Notes: generated by a model not told the origin, from the letters alone. DNA of 64,000 bases from Legionella parisiensis (GCF_001467945.1 NZ_LNYQ01000013.1:186001-250000); one strand, 5' to 3'. Positions 26,881 to 35,469 are shown, counted from the stretch's first letter. Program-made: numbers and translations.

Positions 26881-27420
26881 TTAATGCAGTAAGAGAAAAA
26901 TACTTTTTAATTCCAAGGTTACATGGAATAGAAAACAAGGGCGTAGCCAGTATCTGAATCCATTTAAACTGTATTGTTCTCGCACGGAAATTGATAGCGC
27001 ATATAAAAAGGATGGATAAGTTTGGTCAGGTTCTTTTTTGCTTAGCTGGATTGAACGAAAAAGTTCCTTTTGACTATCCAGTGTCAGTTGATTTGTTTTA
27101 ATTGCGAGTTGAGTACAATAAAGGAGTTGAAGTTCATCTAATGGTGTACCTGCTTTATTCAAAGTATTTAGCATAATTTTTACACAGCAAGTATTGCTTA
27201 AACCACACTTACTGCCTTGGCTGATAGCAGATTCATTCGCATTCATACTGGTACTAGAGGAACCAAGTTTAGTTCGCATTGCCGAATACCGAACATTATT
27301 AACCTGTAAGTTTCCAACCCCGTCTCTTTGTTTCAGTGATAAATCAAATAACTCAGGTTTGAACGCAAGGATGACCTCCCCTACAAAGAGATTTACTTTA
27401 TCGTTGTGTGGTGTAACCAC
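26881..27420 (-). CDS. Unknown protein, possibly coupled to the small gene upstream
   Basis: I do not recognise this 179-residue protein. It begins with GTG one base after the stop of the upstream small gene, in a different frame. It has five Cys, two of them adjacent (NTCCVK), a Ser/Asn-rich stretch (SSSTSMNANESA) at about 53-65, a helical centre, and an aromatic and leucine-rich end (FLFHVTLELKSIFLLLH). There is no signal peptide or clear membrane helix. The first 30 residues might belong to a frameshifted continuation of the upstream gene. Whether it is translated as one protein is uncertain. Confidence 0.4.
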   Translation of the reverse strand: MVTPHNDKVNLFVGEVILAFKPELFDLSLKQRDGVGNLQVNNVRYSAMRTKLGSSSTSMNANESAISQGSKCGLSNTCCVKIMLNTLNKAGTPLDELQLLYCTQLAIKTNQLTLDSQKELFRSIQLSKKEPDQTYPSFLYALSISVREQYSLNGFRYWLRPCFLFHVTLELKSIFLLLH

Positions 27421-27421
27421 G

Positions 27422-27619
27422 TTATAAGTTAGCTATATGATCAAGCATTTTGAGGTACTCTTTTTCACACCCTTCGATCACATATTTCACATATAAGTTC
27501 GTAAATCCCAAACGAACTCCATCAGGATTCGTGCGTACGGGTAAATCATGGGTCGCTAGATACCTATTTAAATTTTTTATGGCTCGTGATTGATCTCGCT
27601 GGGGATTATCGTAAACCAT
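27422..27619 (-). CDS. Small unknown protein
   Basis: A 65-residue soluble protein, not recognised. It is basic at the start (QRDQSRAIKNLNRYL) with a central TNPDGVRLGFTNLYVKYVIEGC and an acidic-leucine end. The next gene begins directly after its stop in another frame. The two could be a coupled pair or the halves of one frameshifted gene. It is divergent from nothing nearby and lies 109 bases downstream of the HPr gene on the same strand; a GGGAG/CTCCC hairpin (27657-27672) sits in that gap. Confidence 0.4.
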   Translation of the reverse strand: MVYDNPQRDQSRAIKNLNRYLATHDLPVRTNPDGVRLGFTNLYVKYVIEGCEKEYLKMLDHIANL

Positions 27620-27728
27620 TTCTTCGTGTTATATAGGTTCTACTGCATAGAGAGAGGGAGCCAAAACTCCCAGAAGATGTTTAATTTATTGGATAAAACC
27701 CGGAATGGGACGTCCATGGCGTTTTATT

Positions 27729-27998
27729 TTATTCACCTTCACCAAAATAATTATTAATCAATTGAGTTAGCGCTTCATTCATTTGTACTTCATCAGGACC
27801 ATCTATTTCCATAATGAGCTCACTCCCTTTATTGGCCGCAAGCATCATTACACCCATAATGCTTTTCCCATTAACGGTTTTTGAATTACTGGTTACATCA
27901 ATTTGGCTTTGGAATTTTGCGGCAGTAGAAACAAACTTCGCTGAAGCACGTGCATGTAAGCCCAATTTATTAATTATTTTAATTTTAGTTTTAATCAT
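27729..27998 (-). CDS. ptsH: HPr family phosphocarrier protein
   Basis: An 89-residue HPr fold. His15 in GLHARASAKF is the phosphorylation site, and Ser46 in VNGKSIMGVM is the regulatory serine position. The gene lies in the rpoN-hpf group, which in E. coli contains npr, the HPr of the nitrogen PTS. It may therefore act as NPr rather than in sugar uptake. No EI, EIIA or sugar EII gene is in the window. No good ribosome binding site precedes the ATG. The downstream spacer has ATAAAAC/GTTTTAT arms that could terminate the transcript. Confidence 0.9.
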   Translation of the reverse strand: MIKTKIKIINKLGLHARASAKFVSTAAKFQSQIDVTSNSKTVNGKSIMGVMMLAANKGSELIMEIDGPDEVQMNEALTQLINNYFGEGE

Positions 27999-28033
27999 AG
28001 CGCTGCAAATGTATCATGAAATAGATAATATGT

Positions 28034-28085
28034 GTAGCTAAGCTCAGCAAAGTGGAGCCCGGGTAGCCAGGGTTTCACTTTGCTG
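28034..28085. repeat. REP-type element between hpf and the HPr gene
   Basis: GTAGCT...GAGCCCGGGTAGCC...: the inner arms CAGCAAAGTG and CACTTTGCTG (ending at 28085) are exact complements. The left arm shares GTAGC, GCGAAG-like and GAGCCCGGG with the 12941 copy. It probably forms a hairpin in the rpoN-hpf-HPr transcript. Confidence 0.65.
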
Positions 28086-28115
28086 TCTGTAAAAACTAGT
28101 GCAAGCGATTATTCT

Positions 28116-28409
28116 TTAATCATGATGCTTATGGTTTTTCTCTTTATGTTTGGTGAGTTGACGCTCCAATTTATCAATCAACGTATCAATTGCAGCATAC
28201 AAGTCTTCAGATTCTGAGCTTGCATGCAGTTCACCCTTAGTTACATGAATGGTTGCTTCAGCAATTTGACGTAATTTTTCTACATTCAATACCACGTTAA
28301 TGGATTTGATTTGATCAAAGTGACGCTCCAGCTTATCGAGTTTTTCTTCGGTAAATGCTCTGAGGGCAGGAGTAACATCAATATGATGTCCAGTGATGTT
28401 AATTTGCAT
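28116..28409 (-). CDS. hpf: Ribosome hibernation promoting factor (short form)
   Basis: A 97-residue S30AE-domain protein (also YhbH/YfiA). It binds the decoding site of idle 30S subunits and promotes 100S dimers in stationary phase. It has MQINITGHHIDVTPALRAFTEEKL, the typical start, and ends in a His/Lys-rich tail KHKEKNHKHHD. It lacks the long C-terminal domain of single-HPF species. AGGAG lies about seven bases before the ATG. It is the gene directly after rpoN, as in most gammaproteobacteria. Confidence 0.94.
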   Translation of the reverse strand: MQINITGHHIDVTPALRAFTEEKLDKLERHFDQIKSINVVLNVEKLRQIAEATIHVTKGELHASSESEDLYAAIDTLIDKLERQLTKHKEKNHKHHD

Positions 28410-28527
28410 AAAAGTCTCCTAATTACATAAGGGTCTGCTTGCTAATTCTACTATCTGAATAAAATAGTGCAATTTTATGTGCTCTGATATTCCATATTTC
28501 ATCAGCGCTCTAAAATTCCCCCATTTT

Positions 28528-28554
28528 GTCTCAATCTAGCGAATTGTCAACAAA
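28528..28554 (+). repeat. Dispersed CTAGCGAA motif, copy between rpoN and hpf
   Basis: GTCTCAATCTAGCGAATTGT begins a 27-base segment shared, with a few changes, with 30749-30775, 34128-34150 and 53422-53450. All four lie in spacers in the same orientation. It is not palindromic on its own. Confidence 0.5.
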
Positions 28555-28561
28555 CACTAAA

Positions 28562-29962
28562 TTAATTACAAATTGTTTTTCTTTCATTGGATGGGGCAAT
28601 TCCCATTGCCTCACGATATTTTGCTACGGTTCGTCTTGCTACTTTAATACCCTGTTCTTCCAATAATTGGGTAATTTTACTGTCACTTAATGGTTTTTTT
28701 CTATTCTCTGCGGAAATTAATTTTTTTATTACAGCACGTATAGCTGTAGAGGAGCATTCATCTCCAGCATTTGTATTAACATGACTTGAAAAGAAGTACT
28801 TCAGCTCAAATACACCCCGAGGGGTATGGATAAACTTTTGTGTGGTGACGCGGGATATAGTTGATTCATGCATATCTAGAGCAGAAGCAACATCATTGAG
28901 AATTAATGGTTTCATTGCTTCTTCACCATATTCTAGAAATCCTTGCTGGTATTCCATGATGCATGCCGCTACTTTAAGTAGAGTTTCCTGGCGGCTTTGA
29001 ATGCTCTTTAAAAACCAACGTGCCTCTTGCAGGTTATTTTTCAAGAACTGATTGTCTGCGCTATTATCTGCGCGTTGAATCAATGACGCATATTGGCTGT
29101 TAATACTTAAATGGGGAAGTACACTTTGATTCAGTTGAACCCTCCATTTATTATTGACTTTTTTTACAGTTAAATCAGGTATAATGTACTCTGTAATGTC
29201 TTCATGAATTAAGTTACCAGGCCTGGGGTTTAACCCTTGAATTGTCTTTAATACTTCATTAACTGTTTTTTCCGTAATCTGATGATTTTTCATTAATTGT
29301 TTATAATTATGCTGGGCAAGTAATTCAATGTCTTCGTTAATAATCTTTTTGGTCAATGCCAAATGTTTTACATCCAACGAAAGCTGCTCGAGTTGTACAA
29401 GCAGTGTTTCTGCGAGGCCTGTGGTGGCACAGCCTACAGGGTCAAATAGTTGCAAGCGATGTCGCACTGCATTTATTTCATCTAAATCGATTGGATGTTC
29501 ATCACTTGTAAGACTCGCATGCAATTCAGCGATACTCATGGTTAGGAAGCCATCGCTATTCACTGCATCTATAATAGTGGTTGCTATTACTCTATCTACA
29601 TCACTCATGGGGGAAAGTTCAAGTTGCCATCTTAGATGGTCTTTTAAATTAGTTGTTGTGCAATGCAAATTATCAAAATTATAGTCATTATCCTCAAAAG
29701 AGGTGCGTTTATTTGGGCTTTGATACAGTTCTGACCATTGAAAATCATAAGGTTCATCATTATTTTGCTGCTTTGTTTGATTGGGTCCAAACTCTTCTTT
29801 ATCTTCATTTGGAGTTGCTTCAAGCATTGGATTTGATTCAACAATAAGTTGAATTTCTTGCTGTAAATCAATTGTTGATAATTGCAACAGTCTTATTGCT
29901 TGCTGTAACTGTGGCGTCAGCGACAAATGCTGGCCAATGCTTAGTTGCAATGATGGTTTCAT
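28562..29962 (-). CDS. rpoN: RNA polymerase sigma-54 factor
   Basis: Sigma-54 directs transcription from -24/-12 promoters with enhancer-binding activators. In Legionella it controls flagellar and other genes. The 466 residues have the Gln/Leu-rich region I (LQLSIGQHLSLTPQLQQAIRLLQLS), an acidic region II (about 50-90), the core-binding domain, the helix-turn-helix and the RpoN box ARRTVAKYRE near 448-457. GAGGA precedes the ATG. It leads the rpoN-hpf-HPr group. ptsN and rapZ, which sit in the E. coli cluster, are absent here. Confidence 0.97.
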   Translation of the reverse strand: MKPSLQLSIGQHLSLTPQLQQAIRLLQLSTIDLQQEIQLIVESNPMLEATPNEDKEEFGPNQTKQQNNDEPYDFQWSELYQSPNKRTSFEDNDYNFDNLHCTTTNLKDHLRWQLELSPMSDVDRVIATTIIDAVNSDGFLTMSIAELHASLTSDEHPIDLDEINAVRHRLQLFDPVGCATTGLAETLLVQLEQLSLDVKHLALTKKIINEDIELLAQHNYKQLMKNHQITEKTVNEVLKTIQGLNPRPGNLIHEDITEYIIPDLTVKKVNNKWRVQLNQSVLPHLSINSQYASLIQRADNSADNQFLKNNLQEARWFLKSIQSRQETLLKVAACIMEYQQGFLEYGEEAMKPLILNDVASALDMHESTISRVTTQKFIHTPRGVFELKYFFSSHVNTNAGDECSSTAIRAVIKKLISAENRKKPLSDSKITQLLEEQGIKVARRTVAKYREAMGIAPSNERKTICN

Positions 29963-30248
29963 GCAAATCCTCTTTGTATTTATTCATTGCTATTTACTAT
30001 CAGTGTAAACGATTCGTAAGGATTATCCAGTATCTACCGGCGTTAATTTAGGAATCCTTGAAAAACTTGTACCACAAGAATTGTTCTTTTTAGAGTGCTC
30101 GAAGAAGATAAAGTCAAAGTGTTTATTGCTAACTCATAAAATTTCATTTTACTAGAGTAAACTTGTCTGCAGTTAAGGTGCTTATGCATGCAGCTATATT
30201 TTTTAGCTTTTGGAAGGGGAACGAGATGACTCTTGAAAATAAGGGGAA
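29963..30248. other. Spacer upstream of rpoN, no gene found
   Basis: This gap runs on to the rpmG stop at 30277. It should hold the rpoN promoter but shows no strong consensus. A 16-codon frame (30226-30276, plus strand, ATG after GGAAGGGGAACGAG) is the only notable reading frame. It runs through the rpmG terminator hairpin and is probably chance. Confidence 0.4.
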
Positions 30249-30270
30249 AAGCCCCATCAGTATGAGGCTT
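30249..30270 (-). terminator. Intrinsic terminator of rpmB-rpmG
   Basis: AAGCCTCAT and ATGGGGCTT (minus strand) form a 9-bp stem with one G-U pair and a 4-base loop. TTTTCCCCTTATTTT follows. It lies six bases after the rpmG stop. Confidence 0.7.
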
Positions 30271-30276
30271 GAATAA

Positions 30277-30441
30277 TTATTTTACTTTTTTCTCTTTGAA
30301 AAGAACATGCTTACGTACTTTAGGATCGTACATCATAAGCTCCATCTTTTCAGGATGATTTCTTGGGTTTTTAGTTGTAGTTTTATAGTATCCAGTTCCC
30401 GCTGTGGATTCCATTTTCACTTTAATAGTGACGGCTGCCAT
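30277..30441 (-). CDS. rpmG: 50S ribosomal protein L33
   Basis: A 54-residue protein translated directly from the minus strand: it begins [19 protein letters not shown] and has [20 protein letters not shown] and [13 protein letters not shown], the full L33 pattern. It lacks the Cys pairs of zinc-binding L33 forms. It follows rpmB by 15 bases, the conserved rpmB-rpmG order, and is followed by a clear terminator. Confidence 0.96.
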   Translation of the reverse strand: MAAVTIKVKMESTAGTGYYKTTTKNPRNHPEKMELMMYDPKVRKHVLFKEKKVK

Positions 30442-30456
30442 GGTTTATCCCCTTAG

Positions 30457-30693
30457 TTATACTTTTTCGCCTTTAGCTCTGATGTTATCCAGAACTGCTT
30501 TTATACCTAACTTGTCTACAATTCGCATACCTTTGGTACTGAGTTTTAATGTGACAAATCTTTTCTCTTCTTCAACCCAGAAGCTGTGATTCTGAATGTT
30601 CGGCAGAAAGCGTCTTTTGGTTTTGTTGTTAGCGTGCGACACTTTATGACCAGTCATGGGTCGCTTGCCAGTTACCTGACATACTCTAGACAT
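30457..30693 (-). CDS. rpmB: 50S ribosomal protein L28
   Basis: A 78-residue ribosomal protein starting [21 protein letters not shown], then [13 protein letters not shown] and [13 protein letters not shown], as in all proteobacterial L28. It is the first gene of the rpmB-rpmG operon and is divergent from trmB. The 220-base region between them holds the operon promoter and a dispersed repeat copy. Confidence 0.97.
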   Translation of the reverse strand: MSRVCQVTGKRPMTGHKVSHANNKTKRRFLPNIQNHSFWVEEEKRFVTLKLSTKGMRIVDKLGIKAVLDNIRAKGEKV

Positions 30694-30748
30694 TGTGTTA
30701 CTCCAAAATAGGTTTTAATTTAGGTTCTGTTTCTTTTCGCGGCCAACT

Positions 30749-30775
30749 GACTCAGCTAGCGAAATAAAAACAAAC
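30749..30775 (+). repeat. Dispersed CTAGCGAA motif, copy between rpmB and trmB
   Basis: GACTCAGCTAGCGAAATAAA begins the element. It aligns with 28528, 34128 and 53422 over about 23 bases. It lies 56 bases upstream of the rpmB start on the opposite strand, so it could overlap that promoter. Confidence 0.5.
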
Positions 30776-30913
30776 CGTATTGGCCTTTGTAAAATTCTGG
30801 GCAAATAGCCGGATGTGAAATACAAGAGCGGTTTTATATCAAAAAAATGCATTAGTTGCAAGATTTTTGTAAGGACATATAATTCCGACTTTAACAAAAT
30901 ATGAGTGTGATTT

Positions 30914-31591
30914 ATGCAGCGGAAGATAAAAAGTTATGTCTTACGTGCTGGTCGTGTGAGCAATCGACAGCGTCAGGGGTTAGATTTTTGGCTTAAAAAT
31001 TATGAACTTACTGTAGATGGAACGCCATGGAATTTGTCAAAAGAGTTTGGCCGCACTGCAGATACAGTGATTGAAATAGGTTTTGGGATGGGTGCATCGC
31101 TGTTGGCTATGGCTAAAAATAATCCTGAACTCAATTATATAGGCATAGAAGTGCATCAGGCTGGGGTAGGGAGCTTGGCTGCCGATTTACATGAATATAA
31201 GTTATTAAATGTGCGTATTGTAGCTCATGATGCAGTTGAAGTATTTCGTACTAAATTGTTGGATAACTCGCTTGCTGGGGTACAAATTTTTTTCCCGGAT
31301 CCTTGGCATAAGAAACGTCATCATAAAAGACGCTTGATTCAAAAAGAATTTATTCAATTATTGACAAAAAAAATTAAACCGGGCGGGTTTATCCATTGCG
31401 CAACCGATTGGCAAGATTATGCGGAACACATGTTAGAAGTTTTATCTACAGAGATGACGCTCCAGAATACACAAAAAGAAGGAGGGTATTCACCCAGACC
31501 TTTATCGCGGCCTCTTACTAAATTTGAACAACGTGGGGAACGTTTAGGGCATGGGGTTTGGGATTTGATTTTTACCAAACTGGACGTTTAA
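30914..31591 (+). CDS. trmB: tRNA (guanine-N7-)-methyltransferase
   Basis: TrmB methylates G46 of tRNA variable loops with SAM. The 225 residues are standard. TVIEIGFGMGASLLAMAK is the SAM loop (about 55-70), IGIEVHQAGVG follows, and FPDPWHKKRHHKRRLIQ is the family signature. HCATDWQDYAEHM is near 160, and the C-terminal TKFEQRGERLGHGVWDLIF is typical. It is divergent from rpmB. Confidence 0.97.
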   Translation: MQRKIKSYVLRAGRVSNRQRQGLDFWLKNYELTVDGTPWNLSKEFGRTADTVIEIGFGMGASLLAMAKNNPELNYIGIEVHQAGVGSLAADLHEYKLLNVRIVAHDAVEVFRTKLLDNSLAGVQIFFPDPWHKKRHHKRRLIQKEFIQLLTKKIKPGGFIHCATDWQDYAEHMLEVLSTEMTLQNTQKEGGYSPRPLSRPLTKFEQRGERLGHGVWDLIFTKLDV

Positions 31592-31855
31592 TACCGTATC
31601 CGATAATCAATTTCTTGAAAAATTGGGGGAGGTCTTACTTTGCACCCGCTTGAGCAGTCCGAAATGTTTGATTCTCAAATATCAACGTAGCATCTACATA
31701 AGTATGTGTGCATTGGTACTTGAGAAGCAGGACAGTTGGCTTAGATAATTAAATCACAGGGTCCTGACGGTGTTGTAGAAAATATAACTATTCTTTTGAT
31801 CTTCTATTGTCCAATGTGTAATATAAATCCGGAAGGATATTACAGGGGACGTAAC

Positions 31856-33262
31856 ATGGAATTTATCACTGAAATAAATGCAGCTATAAAATCAGGACTA
31901 GAAGGATTTAATCTATTCATTGAGCAGAAGTTGCAAATAGAAACGGACTATCTTGAGCGTCCATACTGGACGGAAGGTGGCGTTCAATTGACCGTTTTGA
32001 ATTATCTGATTCAACAACACGAGGAAAGAAATAAAAACCCTGTTCATGAAGAGAACTCTTCTGATTTGATAGGTTTTATTGATGTAGTCTTAAGTAAAGT
32101 TCGCGATAAAAATATTGGTTCGCCCTTGCATCAAGCAATTGCTGCCAATAAAATTAAGCTGGCTTTTCATCTTTTAGAAAATAATGTTTTTGACGTCAAC
32201 AAACGTGATGAAGAGGCTCGAACCTTATTGTCATTGGTTTTGCCCATTAGAAACCGTCAATTATTGCTAAAAATCTTAGCCTGTAAACCTGACGTGAATG
32301 CAGCGACACGTCTTACCGAAGAGCGTATTCCTTTTCAACCGTTACACCAAGCTATAGCATTGGATTTTGCCTCAGGGGTGATCAATTTGGTCAGGAGTGG
32401 GGCTGATGTGGCTAATCCTGTAGGCGAGCTGAAAGATACCCCAGTACTGTTGGCGGCACAACAAGGCAAGATAAAGGCACTTGAAGCTTTATTAGAAGAG
32501 TCTCCAGTAGAACAACTAAAACTCGAGGCGAGAAATAAAAATTTTGGGGAAGATAAGCAAACAGGCGAAAATGCAATTGAAGCACTTTGTAAAAAGTTGG
32601 TTAATAACCGAAACGACAAAGATTTGCTTCATGGGGTTGCCATGTTGCTTTGTCGCGGCGCCGAACCACCGCAAGATGAGGAACTGTGTCAATTATTAGC
32701 AGGTAAACGTGGTGATTTGCTCAAAGAAATTGACGATTATATGGATACTAGACCTGAGTTGGTCGATCCTTTTGTGAACCGCTGCCATTTAGCTAATAGC
32801 GCATTGTATAATATAATTTATGTGGATCATTCCTGGGGGAGTACCTTGCGCCAGCTTTTTGGCAGACCTAGTGACGCAGCTTTTGCTGTAGAACGGTTGG
32901 TTACGCGCAAGTACAGTCGCCGCTCGGAAGGGAGTTCTGAGGGTTGTTTATTGCCAACAGCTGCTGCGGTACCATTAAGAGGAGATGAGCCTCCATTAAA
33001 GCTCTATGCGGAATTTGTACGACGCTATAACGAAGCTTATGCAAATCAAAGAATTACCAACCCTTGGAGTACTATGCGTTGGCTGATTGCTGAGGGGAGA
33101 TGTAATTGGGAAACAGTAAAAGAATATGCTCGTAACCATCCAGGAACCAGGACACAGATTATCTATGATGATATGTTTAAAACTTTGCCTAAAATGAAAG
33201 TGCATGAGGTAATTGAAAATTCTTCTGGAGAACCTACTTTTAGCAGCGAAGTTACGTTATAA
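31856..33262 (+). CDS. Ankyrin-repeat protein, candidate Dot/Icm effector (AnkH/LegA3-like?)
   Basis: The ATG at 31856 has CAGGGGA about seven bases upstream and gives 468 residues; the longer TTG frame adds 20. Three or four ankyrin-type helix pairs are visible at about 95-240: SPLHQAIAANKIKLAFHLLENN, QPLHQAIALDFASGVINLVRSGAD and DTPVLLAAQQGKIKALEALLEE. The C-terminal half (250-468) has no repeat; it includes NRCHLANSALYNIIY, SEGCLLPT and NHPGTRTQIIYDDM. Ankyrin proteins of this plan are typical Legionella effectors. The layout recalls the core effector AnkH, but I cannot confirm that from sequence. The tail GEPTFSSEVTL is compatible with a secretion signal. Confidence 0.75.
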   Translation: MEFITEINAAIKSGLEGFNLFIEQKLQIETDYLERPYWTEGGVQLTVLNYLIQQHEERNKNPVHEENSSDLIGFIDVVLSKVRDKNIGSPLHQAIAANKIKLAFHLLENNVFDVNKRDEEARTLLSLVLPIRNRQLLLKILACKPDVNAATRLTEERIPFQPLHQAIALDFASGVINLVRSGADVANPVGELKDTPVLLAAQQGKIKALEALLEESPVEQLKLEARNKNFGEDKQTGENAIEALCKKLVNNRNDKDLLHGVAMLLCRGAEPPQDEELCQLLAGKRGDLLKEIDDYMDTRPELVDPFVNRCHLANSALYNIIYVDHSWGSTLRQLFGRPSDAAFAVERLVTRKYSRRSEGSSEGCLLPTAAAVPLRGDEPPLKLYAEFVRRYNEAYANQRITNPWSTMRWLIAEGRCNWETVKEYARNHPGTRTQIIYDDMFKTLPKMKVHEVIENSSGEPTFSSEVTL

Positions 33263-33294
33263 GTCAAGATGAATAGCTGTTGCATGTCTTTATA

Positions 33295-33341
33295 ATAGAG
33301 ATGGAAAAACCTTAAATAGTGTATAAAGGAGCCATCTCTAT
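33295..33341. other. Inverted repeat after the ankyrin gene
   Basis: ATAGAGATGG (33295-33304) and CCATCTCTAT (33332-33341) are exact complements with a 27-base A/T-rich loop. No U run follows, so termination is only possible, not shown. Confidence 0.35.
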
Positions 33342-33414
33342 ATTAGGATGGATATTATAGGAACATTGAATTAAAATTGTGGGTGCGGCTCTATTTTATC
33401 GAGATGTAGTGACT

Positions 33415-34035
33415 ATGAATATTAGCTTGTTACTTTTAATCATGATTTGTTTTATTGGCATGATAAGTCCGGGACCAGATTTTATACTTGTTACAAAAAA
33501 TGCACTTTTATATCCCAAACGTCAGGCCTTAGCCACCGCCTTAGGTATTGTTACCGGATGTCTTTTCCACGCTACTTATTGTATTCTGGGATTGGCATTC
33601 ATTATTACTCAAAGTATTGTTCTTTATACCATGATAAAATATGCAGGCGCATGTTACTTAATTTATCTTGGATTAAAAGGCTTAAAACTCAAGCAATCCA
33701 TCAAAATAAGTCAGGACTTTTCTTCAGTAAAAAATATTACGGTTACAAAAGCTTATATTGAAGGTGTCCTGTGTAATGCTCTAAACCCAAAGCTTGCAGT
33801 TTTTTTACTTAGCTTGTTTACTCAGTTTGTCTCAATGCACGCATCAATTGGTGATAAAGCTTTAGTTGCCGGAGTGTTTGTTTCTGAGTCTGTGCTTTAT
33901 TGGCCGTTGCTCGTTTTATTCCTGCAATCAGATAATGTTCGAAGAGTATTTACTCATTTTCAGTTAGCATTGAGCCGAGTGTTAGGTGGCTTGTTAGTTT
34001 ATATAGGAATTCGAGTAATGCTAAGTGCAGACTAG
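33415..34035 (+). CDS. LysE/RhtB-family amino acid exporter
   Basis: From the ATG at 33415 the protein has 206 residues and about six hydrophobic helices, the size of RhtB/LysE exporters; a GTG at 33379 would add 12. The signature GMISPGPDFILVTKNAL lies at the first helix, and the glycine/Asn-Pro segment LCNALNPKLAVFLLSLF comes mid-protein. Family members export threonine, homoserine, lysine or similar amino acids using the proton gradient. The neighbour 142 bases downstream is a D-threonine aldolase, hinting at hydroxy-amino-acid handling. Confidence 0.88.
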   Translation: MNISLLLLIMICFIGMISPGPDFILVTKNALLYPKRQALATALGIVTGCLFHATYCILGLAFIITQSIVLYTMIKYAGACYLIYLGLKGLKLKQSIKISQDFSSVKNITVTKAYIEGVLCNALNPKLAVFLLSLFTQFVSMHASIGDKALVAGVFVSESVLYWPLLVLFLQSDNVRRVFTHFQLALSRVLGGLLVYIGIRVMLSAD

Positions 34036-34127
34036 ACCTATTTCCTTTACTATCTTGGCCAAATTGGTCTCTGAAGCTCATATACCAGGTGTACGCTCTG
34101 CTTCAGTGCTTGAAAACAGCCTGATTT

Positions 34128-34150
34128 GGCTCATCTAGCGAAATGTAAAC
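34128..34150 (+). repeat. Dispersed CTAGCGAA motif, copy before the D-threonine aldolase gene
   Basis: GGCTCATCTAGCGAAATGT begins the element, 28 bases before the chosen ATG. It is the copy closest to a start codon. See 28528, 30749 and 53422. Confidence 0.5.
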
Positions 34151-34177
34151 GGGGCCAAGTTTTTCATGAGGAATAGA

Positions 34178-35302
34178 ATGTCAAAGACAGCCTTAGGTCT
34201 AAGAAAAACAGAGTTGGATACACCCTGTTTATTAATTGATAAAAATATTTTGAAATCCAATTTAGAGGCCATGCATCAACATTCTATTGAAAATAATGTA
34301 AATGTTAGGCCTCATTGTAAAACCCATAAGTGCTCCAAACTAGCTCGTTTACAGATTGAATATGGCGCAATAGGTGTTAGTGTTGCGAAAATTTCAGAAG
34401 CTGAAGTTTTGATTCAGAATGAAATACCCAACGTATTGATTACCTCTCCAATTGTCTCAAAAAATAAAATTTCCAGACTTATTTCATGCCTGGAAAAAGC
34501 TCCTTCTACTTTAATAGTCGTTGATAATAAAGAAAATATCATTGCTTTACATGAAGCTGCAGCACGCAATAAAAAAATCATTCATGTGTTAGTGGATGTG
34601 GATCCGGGAATAGGCCGTACAGGTATTAAACCAGAAAGCGCTTTAAATTTTGCATTGGAAATTGAGCAATTACCCTGGTTAAACTTGATGGGAATTCAAT
34701 GTTATGCGGGTAACTTACAGCATATTTCTTCCTTTAGTGAACGAAGAAGGAAATCATTGCAAACGATGCAAATGGCCAGCAATCTTGTAAAAAGCTTTAG
34801 AGAAAACGGTCTTAATTGCCCTATATTAACCGGAAGTGGCACGGGGACTTATGATATAGATGTTGATGCGACGGAAGTAACCGAAATTCAACCCGGCTCT
34901 TATACTGTTATGGATGTTCAATACTCTACTATTGGTTCAAAAAAAAATGAGAAGCAATTTAACACATTTAAACCGGCAATGACACTTTTGACCACAGTCA
35001 TCAGTAATAATAGGACAGAGCACGTTACAGTGGATGCAGGTACAAAATCTATTTATGTAGATCAACAAAAGCCCCAGATAATCAGTCATTACGGGCTGGA
35101 GTATGATTGGGGTGGATTTGGTGATGAGCACGGCAAAGTTATTGCTGTAAGTGGTTCCCAATTACCAGCAAATGGTGAGGTTTTAGAACTTGTTGTTCCA
35201 CATTGCGACCCAAGCATTAATTTATTCGACCAATTTTTTATTACTGAAAATGATGTTGTAGTCGATATTTGGGATATTGATCTTAGAGGAAAGTGTCAAT
35301 AG
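34178..35302 (+). CDS. D-threonine aldolase family PLP enzyme (DSD1/alanine racemase fold)
   Basis: The ATG at 34178, with GAGGAA just upstream, gives 374 residues. ELDTPCLLID opens the alanine-racemase-type barrel, and RPHCKTHKC carries the PLP lysine. GSGTGTYDID follows. HCDP near the end, with the downstream Asp, is the divalent-metal site of D-threonine aldolases and D-serine dehydratases. The enzyme would cleave D-threonine to glycine and acetaldehyde, or deaminate D-serine; family membership does not decide which. It is paired with a LysE exporter. Confidence 0.82.
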   Translation: MSKTALGLRKTELDTPCLLIDKNILKSNLEAMHQHSIENNVNVRPHCKTHKCSKLARLQIEYGAIGVSVAKISEAEVLIQNEIPNVLITSPIVSKNKISRLISCLEKAPSTLIVVDNKENIIALHEAAARNKKIIHVLVDVDPGIGRTGIKPESALNFALEIEQLPWLNLMGIQCYAGNLQHISSFSERRRKSLQTMQMASNLVKSFRENGLNCPILTGSGTGTYDIDVDATEVTEIQPGSYTVMDVQYSTIGSKKNEKQFNTFKPAMTLLTTVISNNRTEHVTVDAGTKSIYVDQQKPQIISHYGLEYDWGGFGDEHGKVIAVSGSQLPANGEVLELVVPHCDPSINLFDQFFITENDVVVDIWDIDLRGKCQ

Positions 35303-35469
35303 GAGCCTCAGGATTTAACCCTCTTATTACATCCGTTTATGTAAAGAAATTCATGCTCTGTGAAAAAAATAAGAATCCATATTGAGCTAATTACATTCGG
35401 AGAACTTGCTTAAACTTCATATACCCCATAGAATTCTAGTTTTCTTAGAATTTGCCAGGAGAGTAGTAC

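Noticed and set aside
30226-30276. 16-codon frame with a good ribosome binding site between rpoN and rpmG
   Set aside because: It runs through the rpmG terminator stem, and neither adjacent gene would be controlled by a plus-strand leader peptide here.
30715-30897. 60-codon minus-strand frame between rpmB and trmB
   Set aside because: No ribosome binding site or recognisable protein; it occupies the promoter region of the L28/L33 operon and contains a dispersed repeat copy.
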